Shown here in pieces: positions 1-6,731 of a stretch of 20,018 nucleotides of DNA (position 1 is its first letter; every line of letters starts with the position of its first letter). Source of the DNA: Schlegelella_A sp036272325 (GTDB taxonomy: Bacteria > Pseudomonadota > Gammaproteobacteria > Burkholderiales > Burkholderiaceae_C); the NCBI GenBank assembly GCA_036272325.1, contig DATAYY010000052.1, forward strand, positions 1-20,018, in the 5' to 3' direction. A model generated the notes under the pieces. It was not told where the DNA came from. It was given only the letters and a program-made list of their open reading frames with translations, and ran no database searches. The position numbers and the translations under genes were made by a program.

Positions 1-500
1 AGGACCATTTCTTCGAGCTCCTCGACCGCAACCTCGGCAAGACGGCGCCGGCATCGAGCACGCCGATCGCCTTCGGCGACCTGACCGCTTCCGCAACGAC
101 CTCGAACACCAACTCGGTCGGCTGCTACGTCGCGCTGGCGACCGGCGAAAAGGTCGTCAACGCCGCAACGTCGATCGGAGGCAGCTCCTACTTCGGCACC
201 AATCAGCCATCGAGCACCGTCGCCAGCCAGAGCTGCTCGGCAAACCTGGGCATCGCCAAGGCGTACTCGATGCCGCTCTTTTGCGTCACGCCGTCGGGGA
301 CGACCTTGACCGGCGGCGGCCTGCCGCCGTCACCGGTCGCGGGCATCGTCACGGTCGGGACCGGCGACTCGGCGCGCAAGGTCGCGTTCGTCATCGGCGC
401 GCCGAACCCGAAGAACTCGGCGATCGAAGGTTCGCGCGTGAATCCGGCGATTCAGGTGCCGCGCAACCGCATCTACTGGTACCAGGAGGGCAGCCGCTGA
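1..500 (+). CDS. pilY1: PilY1-type type IV pilus assembly/adhesin protein, C-terminal part
   Basis: This is the last 165 codons of a gene that begins before the window; the reading frame is open from base 3 to the TGA at 498-500. The segment resembles the C-terminus of PilY1, the large pilus-tip protein whose beta-propeller domain supports type IV pilus extension and surface contact. Matching features are the YFGTN motif, the C-S-A-N-L-G-x-A-x-A-Y segment, a GGGLPPSPVAG stretch, and a tail ending NRIYWYQEGSR, close to the usual R-V-Y-W-Y ending of the family. The protein should be exported and associated with the outer membrane or pilus tip. Minor pilin genes, which normally lie upstream, cannot be seen. 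A strong hairpin starts two bases after the stop, so this is probably the end of the pilus operon. The family is fairly secure; the calcium-binding propeller loops are not in view. Confidence 0.85.
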   Translation, partial: DHFFELLDRNLGKTAPASSTPIAFGDLTASATTSNTNSVGCYVALATGEKVVNAATSIGGSSYFGTNQPSSTVASQSCSANLGIAKAYSMPLFCVTPSGTTLTGGGLPPSPVAGIVTVGTGDSARKVAFVIGAPNPKNSAIEGSRVNPAIQVPRNRIYWYQEGSR

Positions 501-501
501 G

Positions 502-542
502 CTGGCGGCGCGGGCCCGCGACGGCGCCCGCGCCTCGGCCAG
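502..542 (+). terminator. GC-rich hairpin after pilY1
   Basis: There is a 9-bp perfect stem (507-515 with 526-534, loop of 10). It is extended by a further 5 bp (502-506 with 538-542) after a 3-base bulge. It begins just after the pilY1 stop and ends 10 bases before the next start codon. No T-run follows, so it could be a Rho-assisted terminator or an mRNA 3'-end stabiliser rather than a classical intrinsic terminator. Confidence 0.45.
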
Positions 543-552
543 AATCGCGCCG

Positions 553-1293
553 ATGCAATCCGGCTTCGATCGCCTCGTCCTCACCTGCGAGCACGCCGGC
601 AACGTCGTGCCGGAGCGGTACCGGCCTCTCTTCGTCGGCCACGAGGCGCTGCTGCCGACGCACCGCGGCTGGGACCCGGGCGCACTCCTGCTTGCGCGCG
701 AGATGGCCGAACGGTTCCATGCACCGCTCTATTTCGAGGAGACGACGCGGCTTCTGGTCGACCTCAACCGCACCGTCGGAAACCCCGAGCTGCATTCGGA
801 GGCGACGCGGCACCTGAGCCTGCGCGAGCGGCGCGAGATCCTCGCCGTGTACTACCACCCGCACCGCGAGCGCGTCGCCGCAGCGATCGGCGAGGCGGTG
901 CGGACGAGCCCGGAGCGCGTCGTCCACATCGCCTCGCACAGCTTCACGCCCGAGCTCAACGGCCACGTGCGCACCGCCGACGTCGGCCTCCTCTACGACC
1001 CGGGTCGCCCGGGCGAGGTCGCGTTCGCCAGCGCCTGGCTGCTGGCGTTGAAGGCCGCCGACCCGACGCTGAGGCTGCGACGCAACTATCCCTATCTCGG
1101 CAAGAGCGATGGCGTGACGCAGTCGCTCCGACGCGTGCATCCGCCCGAGCGCTACGTCGGCATCGAGCTCGAAGTCAACCAGCGCTACGTCGAGCAGGGC
1201 GGGCCGGCGTGGCCGAAGATCCGCCGAACGCTCGTCGATACGCTGGGAGCCGCGCTTCAGCTGCGCGGCGGCACCGGTCCTGACGGCGGATAG
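553..1293 (+). CDS. N-formylglutamate amidohydrolase family protein
   Basis: This 246-residue cytosolic protein belongs to the N-formylglutamate amidohydrolase (FGase, HutG-type) family of zinc-dependent hydrolases, whose type reaction releases formate and glutamate from N-formyl-L-glutamate. Recognisable family blocks are C-E-H-A-G-N at residues 12-17, R-G-W-D-P-G-A-L near 38-45, R-L-L-V-D-L-N-R at 66-73, and the later H-S-F-T-P-E-L-N-G segment. No signal peptide or membrane segment is seen. The ATG at 553 is preferred because the conserved N-terminal block starts directly after it; no clear Shine-Dalgarno precedes it, only the hairpin at 502-542. No histidine-utilisation genes are nearby, so the substrate may not be N-formylglutamate itself. 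The 3' end overlaps the convergent lipoprotein gene by 37 bases. The family is sure, the substrate is not. Confidence 0.85.
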   Translation: MQSGFDRLVLTCEHAGNVVPERYRPLFVGHEALLPTHRGWDPGALLLAREMAERFHAPLYFEETTRLLVDLNRTVGNPELHSEATRHLSLRERREILAVYYHPHRERVAAAIGEAVRTSPERVVHIASHSFTPELNGHVRTADVGLLYDPGRPGEVAFASAWLLALKAADPTLRLRRNYPYLGKSDGVTQSLRRVHPPERYVGIELEVNQRYVEQGGPAWPKIRRTLVDTLGAALQLRGGTGPDGG

Positions 1294-1823
1294 ACAACCG
1301 GCTGCACCGGCGCATTCGGATACTCCGCCGGAGTCGGGTACGCCGCCGGCGCCGGCGGCGCGGGCTGGCCGACGCCGGGCGCGTGATTGACGCGGGTTCG
1401 CCCGCCGGTGCTGACGAGAACGACCGGGTCGCCCGGTGACCACGACTCGCCGGTGGCGCCCTGGACGATCGCGCGACGCTCGCCGTTGCGCAGCTGGACG
1501 ATGATCTCGACCCCGTTCTGGGTCGTCGCGCCGCGCTCGACGGCGTTGCCGATGACGCCGCCCGCGACCGCGCCGAGGACGCTGGCGACAAAGGCGCCAC
1601 CGTTGTGGCCAACCGTCGATCCGGCGACGCCGCCGGCGATCGCGCCAGCGCTGGCGCCGATCCCGCTTTGGCTGCCGTCGATCGTGACCGGGCGCGCCGA
1701 CAGCACGGTCGCGTCGTAGACCGGCGACATGCGTTGCGCTTCATAGGGGTGAACGACGTTCGGATTCGCGGTCGCGCACGCGGCGAGCGTGACGACGGCC
1801 AACGCGGTCAGGATGTGTCTCAT
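1257..1823 (-). CDS. Glycine-zipper outer-membrane lipoprotein (SlyB/17 kDa antigen-like)
   Basis: This is a 188-residue predicted lipoprotein. The N-terminus is a short charged start, a hydrophobic stretch, and a lipobox ending L-A-A-C, so Cys16 would be the lipidated residue. The middle (roughly 54-95) is rich in glycine and alanine at G-x-x-x-G spacing (for example A-G-G-V-A-G-S-T-V-G and A-V-A-G-G-V-I-G), as in glycine-zipper 2TM proteins such as SlyB and PcpL-type lipoproteins. A short beta-rich region with the phrase I-V-Q-L-R-N-G-E-R follows, again typical of SlyB-like proteins. The last 35 or so residues are a Pro/Ala/Tyr-rich tail. The family role is envelope integrity; the specific role here is unknown. 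The ATG has a weak purine-rich sequence upstream (GGGACTGGGACC). The 3' end overlaps the convergent amidohydrolase gene. Confidence 0.8.
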   Translation of the reverse strand: MRHILTALAVVTLAACATANPNVVHPYEAQRMSPVYDATVLSARPVTIDGSQSGIGASAGAIAGGVAGSTVGHNGGAFVASVLGAVAGGVIGNAVERGATTQNGVEIIVQLRNGERRAIVQGATGESWSPGDPVVLVSTGGRTRVNHAPGVGQPAPPAPAAYPTPAEYPNAPVQPVVYPPSGPVPPRS

Positions 1824-1966
1824 GGTCCCAGTCCCTGGCAAAGCTCCCACCGTCAAACGGCGGCGGACGCGAAGCAGTTGACCACAAGCGAAACGCCGTG
1901 TCTTGCCCGGGCACAAAGGCCGCGCAAAGAACTGTGAACAGCGCCCGGCGCCGTGACGAAATGCGC

Positions 1967-2524
1967 TCAGCCGTGCAGGCGGCTCGAGCGCGGCACGCTG
2001 GCGAGCAGGAACTCCATTTGGTCGGCGAGGATGCGCCGGCCGCGCAGGATCATGTCCTCGTGCAGGCTCGGCACGTACGGCAGGTAGTGCAGCGACATGC
2101 GCGCCTCCTCGGGCAACCGATTGCCCTTGTGGCCGTTGCAGGCGCGGCAGGCGGTGATGCAGTTCATCCAGCTGTCGTCGCCGCCGCGCGAGGTGGGAAC
2201 GATGTGCTCGCGCGTCAGGTCGTCGACGTGAAAGTGGCCGATGCAGTAGGCGCAAACCTGGCGGTCGCGGGCGAACAGCTTCGGGTTGCTGAGCGCGGGC
2301 GAGCGCCGCCAGGCCCGGCTCGGCACCCAGCCGCGGACCGCGATGATCGGGTGGACCTCGATCTTCGATTGCAGTCCGGTCCGACGCTGCATGCCGCCGC
2401 GCAGCACGTGAAACGTGTGGCCGAGGGTCCACGCGACGCCGTCGCTGGCGTAGAGGACCGCGGCCTCCTTGGCCGAAATCCAGGCCTGCGGCCGGCCAGA
2501 CATGTCGAGCTGGAGAACTTCCAT
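1967..2524 (-). CDS. HNH endonuclease domain protein
   Basis: This 185-residue protein has an HNH nuclease domain in its second half. A zinc-type Cys pair (Cys91, Cys94 in C-A-Y-C) is followed by R-E-H-I-V-P with His107, then R-G-G, Asn121, and a second Cys pair (Cys126, Cys129 in C-R-A-C-N). This is the standard HNH beta-beta-alpha layout with a structural zinc. The first 90 residues form a conserved domain of unknown role that I recall from many Burkholderiales genomes (M-E-V-L-x-L-D at the start). The ATG at 2522-2524 is preferred over an in-frame TTG 13 codons upstream, because that N-terminal block starts at the ATG. No methylase, phage or toxin partner is adjacent, so restriction or phage functions are not supported. 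It is probably a housekeeping-type single HNH protein of unknown target. Confidence 0.8.
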   Translation of the reverse strand: MEVLQLDMSGRPQAWISAKEAAVLYASDGVAWTLGHTFHVLRGGMQRRTGLQSKIEVHPIIAVRGWVPSRAWRRSPALSNPKLFARDRQVCAYCIGHFHVDDLTREHIVPTSRGGDDSWMNCITACRACNGHKGNRLPEEARMSLHYLPYVPSLHEDMILRGRRILADQMEFLLASVPRSSRLHG

Positions 2525-2586
2525 TGGAACCCCGAGCGTAATGCATGCCGATGACGCGCTCAAGCCGCGCCCGGCGTGCGGCGACG

Positions 2587-2617
2587 CGCCGGCGCGACGT
2601 CGTGCACGACGCCGGCG
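2587..2617 (-). terminator. GC-rich hairpin between the oxidoreductase and HNH genes
   Basis: The 8-base arms 2587-2594 and 2610-2617 pair perfectly, and part of the loop can also fold on a 12-base palindrome (2599-2610). It lies 27 bases past the stop of the minus-strand oxidoreductase gene and before the HNH gene. No T-run follows on the minus strand, so a termination role is only possible. The rest of the 2525-2644 gap shows nothing clear. Confidence 0.3.
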
Positions 2618-2644
2618 GCTCCGTTGGGCGCCGGCCAGGTCCCG

Positions 2645-3619
2645 CTAGCGCGGATAGAGGCCGCGCCGTCGCGCCATCACGCGGGTGAGGCCGAGCAGCG
2701 CGCCGATGTTTGGCGCGTCGATGCCGACGCGAGCGGCGATCTCGTGGACCGCCGTGACGAGCGCGTCGAGCTCGATCGCACGGTCGGCCTCTACATCCTG
2801 CAACATCGATGTCTTGAAGCCGCCGAGCTCGCGCGTGAGCGCGAGACGCTCGTCGCCGAGCTGGGCGATCGGGCAGCCGATCTGGGCCCCGATCGCCGCG
2901 GCCTCGGTCATGCAGCGGAGCAGGAAACCACGCACGAGGGCGTCGTCGAGGATGGCGTCCGACAGCGCGCCGGTGAGGGCGGAGACCGGGTTCATCGTCA
3001 GGTTGCCCCAGAGCTTGTACCAGACGTCTTTCCTCACGTCGTCGCTCGCCTCGACGCGAAAGCCGGCGCTCGTCAGCGCGGCCGAGACCGACGCGAGCCG
3101 CGCCGACTTGCCGCCTGCCGGCTCGCCGACGATGAGCCGCTCGCCGACGCCGTGCCGGACGCGCCCCGGCGACGGCGACGACGACGACAGGTGGACGACG
3201 CAGCCGAGCACCTGTGCGAGCGGCAGCTGCGCAAGCAGCAGGCCGCCGGGGTCGACGCTCTCGAGCGGCGCCTCGTCGGGCAGCGCCGACGGCAGGAACC
3301 ACCAGGGAACGCCGTTCATCGCCGGCAGGAGGACGGTGTCCGGGCCGATCAACGGCGCCATCGCCGGCGCTGCGGCTGCGAGCGCCGGCGCCTTGACCGC
3401 GATCACGACCAGCTCCTGCGCGCCGAGGGCGGCGGCATCGTCGCTCGCGTTCAGCGGCACGGCGAACGAGGCGCCGGCGCTGTCGACCTGCAGGCCGCCG
3501 GCGCGGACGCGCGCGAGCGTCTCGCCGCGCGCCAACGCGGAGACCTCGTGGCCGGCGCGCGCCAGCCGCGCGGCGACGAGGCCGCCGACCGCGCCGAGCC
3601 CGACGACAGCGATCTTCAT
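2645..3619 (-). CDS. Ketopantoate reductase (PanE/ApbA) family oxidoreductase
   Basis: This 324-residue cytosolic NAD(P)H-dependent oxidoreductase has the two-domain PanE fold. The N-terminus carries the nucleotide-binding G-L-G-A-V-G motif (residues 7-12). The C-terminal domain keeps the family's key residues: Lys202 and Asn206 in W-Y-K-L-W-G-N, Asn210 in N-P-V-S-A-L-T, and a Glu (283) in the A-I-E-L-D segment after S-M-L-Q-D-V. The type reaction reduces 2-dehydropantoate to pantoate in coenzyme A synthesis. The N-G-V-P-W-W segment (102-107) is typical of paralogs widely annotated as 2-dehydropantoate 2-reductase, whose true substrates are often unproven, so I leave the symbol blank. The gene diverges from the TetR gene, with two dyads in the 122-base gap. 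Co-regulation with the beta-oxidation operon, or a link to CoA supply, is possible but is inference. Confidence 0.8.
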   Translation of the reverse strand: MKIAVVGLGAVGGLVAARLARAGHEVSALARGETLARVRAGGLQVDSAGASFAVPLNASDDAAALGAQELVVIAVKAPALAAAAPAMAPLIGPDTVLLPAMNGVPWWFLPSALPDEAPLESVDPGGLLLAQLPLAQVLGCVVHLSSSSPSPGRVRHGVGERLIVGEPAGGKSARLASVSAALTSAGFRVEASDDVRKDVWYKLWGNLTMNPVSALTGALSDAILDDALVRGFLLRCMTEAAAIGAQIGCPIAQLGDERLALTRELGGFKTSMLQDVEADRAIELDALVTAVHEIAARVGIDAPNIGALLGLTRVMARRRGLYPR

Positions 3620-3675
3620 GGCCGACCCGGGGCCGAAGCCCTACAGACCGGCGCGAATAGACACCGCCGGATGGC

Positions 3676-3695
3676 TGCCGGACCACCTTCCGGCA
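3676..3695. promoter_or_regulatory. Perfect inverted repeat, candidate operator or hairpin
   Basis: The arms TGCCGGA and TCCGGCA are perfectly complementary (7 bp) around a 6-base spacer. It lies in the divergent gap between the oxidoreductase gene and tetR and directly abuts the second dyad at 3696-3717. The spacing would suit a dimeric repressor or a small RNA hairpin. Confidence 0.35.
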
Positions 3696-3717
3696 AAATA
3701 GCACGATCGTTCGATTT
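3696..3717. promoter_or_regulatory. Imperfect 22-bp palindrome, candidate TetR operator
   Basis: The arms are AAATAGCACGA and TCGTTCGATTT; 9 of 11 positions are complementary, with a perfect ACGATCGT core. It ends 24 bases before the GTG start of the TetR gene and is one of the few AT-containing patches in the region. TetR proteins usually bind dyads of this size near their own promoters, so autoregulation is likely. No clear -35/-10 pair can be named. Confidence 0.5.
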
Positions 3718-3718
3718 C

Positions 3719-3745
3719 ATGGCTCGTCCTTTGCCGCACCCGTGA
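3719..3745 (+). other. Eight-codon upstream reading frame overlapping the tetR start
   Basis: An ATG at 3719 opens an eight-codon frame (MARPLPHP) whose TGA overlaps the GTG of tetR as GTGA. It starts one base after the palindrome ends. No Shine-Dalgarno precedes it. It could be a leader cistron coupled to tetR, or chance. Confidence 0.2.
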
Positions 3746-4428
3746 CCCTGGATTCCCTGCTCCACGCCACCGCCGACGGCCGCGCCGATCCGGCACCCGT
3801 CCGGCCGCTCCAGAAGGGCCAGCAGACGCGTGCCGCCATTCTCGACGCTGCGCTGGCGCTCGCGTCGCAAAGCGGCCTCGAGGGCCTCTCGATCGGCGCC
3901 CTCGCCGAGGTCACCGGCATGAGCAAGTCGGGCGTCTTTGCCCATTTCGGGTCGCGCGAGGAGCTGCAGATCTCGGTCGTTCGCGAGTACCACCGCAAGT
4001 TCGAGGAAGAGGTGTTCCGGCCGGCGCTCACCGTCGGGCGCGGGCTGCCGCGGCTGCGCGCGCTGTTCGAACGCTGGCTGCGCCGCGTATCGGTCGAGAT
4101 CGACTCGGGCTGCATCTATATCAGCGGCGCGGTCGAGTTCGACGACCGCCCGGGGCCGGTCCGCGATGCGCTGGTGGCGATGGTGCAGACGTGGCAGCTG
4201 GCGCTCGACCGGGCGATCCGCGCCGCCGTCGACGAACGTCACCTGCGTGCCGACACCGACGTCGGCCAGTTGCTGTTCGAGATCCACGGCCTCATTCTTG
4301 CGCTCCACCACGACGCGCGTTTCCTCCGCCACGCCGGCGCCGAGGAGAGAGCGCGCGCCGCATTCGAGCGGCTTCTCAGCCATGCCTCGCCTTCGCGCAC
4401 CGGCCATCCGGCGCGAGACCCCGCCTGA
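3742..4428 (+). CDS. TetR/AcrR family transcriptional regulator
   Basis: This is a 228-residue repressor-type protein. The N-terminal helix-turn-helix (about residues 28-75) has the classic TetR pattern: T-R-A-A-I-L-D-A-A, then S-I-G-A-L-A-E-V-T-G-M-S-K-S-G-V-F-A-H-F-G-S-R-E-E-L. The C-terminal helical part, about 150 residues, would bind a ligand and dimerise. The GTG at 3742 is the only reasonable start in frame before the helix-turn-helix; it lacks a clear Shine-Dalgarno and overlaps the stop of a tiny upstream frame. The gene sits 25 bases before the acyl-CoA dehydrogenase gene on the same strand and heads the operon. A role in sensing acyl-CoA or fatty acid and controlling the operon and itself is therefore a reasonable inference; the ligand is unknown. 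Confidence 0.88.
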   Translation: MTLDSLLHATADGRADPAPVRPLQKGQQTRAAILDAALALASQSGLEGLSIGALAEVTGMSKSGVFAHFGSREELQISVVREYHRKFEEEVFRPALTVGRGLPRLRALFERWLRRVSVEIDSGCIYISGAVEFDDRPGPVRDALVAMVQTWQLALDRAIRAAVDERHLRADTDVGQLLFEIHGLILALHHDARFLRHAGAEERARAAFERLLSHASPSRTGHPARDPA

Positions 4429-4453
4429 TCACTTTCATCCGCCAGGAGATTTC

Positions 4454-6244
<1,791 letters not shown>

Positions 6245-6255
6245 ACGGAGACGAC

Positions 6256-6717
6256 ATGACCAAGCTCTCGACGCGAAGCCTCGCGGTTGCCTGCGTGCTG
6301 GCCGGCGCCGCCGTCTCGGCGCTGGCGCAGTCAACGACTCCCGCAGGTCTGTGGAAGACGGTCGACGACAGCACCAAGAAGGAAAAGTCGCTCGTTCGCA
6401 TCACGGAGACGAACGGCGTCTACACCGGCAAGGTCGAGAAGATCATCGACCCGGGTTCGCCCAAGGACGCGACCTGCGAGAAGTGCAGCGACGAGCGCAA
6501 GGACAAGCCGGTGGTCGGCATGACGATCATCCGCAACGTCAAGCCGAGCGCCGACGACAAGGTGGTCTTCGAGGGCGGCGACATCCTCGACCCGAACAAT
6601 GGCAAGGTCTACCGCGTCAAGCTGACGCTGACCGAGGGCGGCACGAAGCTCGACGTGCGCGGCTACATCGGCGCGCCGATCCTCGGCCGGACGCAGACGT
6701 GGTCGCGCGTCGAATGA
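6256..6717 (+). CDS. Secreted DUF2147 family protein
   Basis: This is a 153-residue protein with a clear signal peptide: a positively charged start, a hydrophobic core, and an A-L-A cleavage site near residue 24. The mature domain begins G-L-W-K-T-V-D-D and contains V-Y-T-G-K-V, a C-E-K-C pair (Cys74, Cys77), the G-x-V-Y-R-V-K-L segment, and the final R-G-Y-I-G-A-P-I-L-G-R-T-Q-T-W-x-R that defines DUF2147. The function of the family is not established; proteins of this type are periplasmic or surface-exposed small beta-barrel-like domains. It starts 11 bases after the dehydrogenase stop with GGAG upstream, and its stop overlaps an ATG just ahead of the next gene, so it is co-transcribed. The same neighbourhood is, from memory, common in Burkholderiales. 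Why a secreted protein sits in a beta-oxidation operon is unknown. Confidence 0.85.
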   Translation: MTKLSTRSLAVACVLAGAAVSALAQSTTPAGLWKTVDDSTKKEKSLVRITETNGVYTGKVEKIIDPGSPKDATCEKCSDERKDKPVVGMTIIRNVKPSADDKVVFEGGDILDPNNGKVYRVKLTLTEGGTKLDVRGYIGAPILGRTQTWSRVE

Positions 6718-6731
6718 ACACGGGAGCAACC

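Noticed and set aside
1824..1966. Possible promoter or small RNA in the gap between the lipoprotein and HNH genes
   Set aside because: A TTGAC-like hexamer occurs on the minus strand, but no matching -10 or stable hairpin with a T-run was found.
2525..2563. A TTG start 13 codons upstream for the HNH protein
   Set aside because: The conserved N-terminal block begins at the ATG at 2524, and no ribosome site supports the TTG.
2576..3745. A 389-codon plus-strand frame opposite the PanE-like gene
   Set aside because: The minus-strand gene has intact nucleotide-binding and catalytic motifs. The plus-strand product is Arg-rich noise.
6714..6731. An ATG six codons upstream of the chosen start of the dehydrogenase/hydratase fusion
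   Set aside because: It overlaps the DUF2147 stop and lacks a good ribosome site; GGGAG sits at the right distance from ATG 6732.
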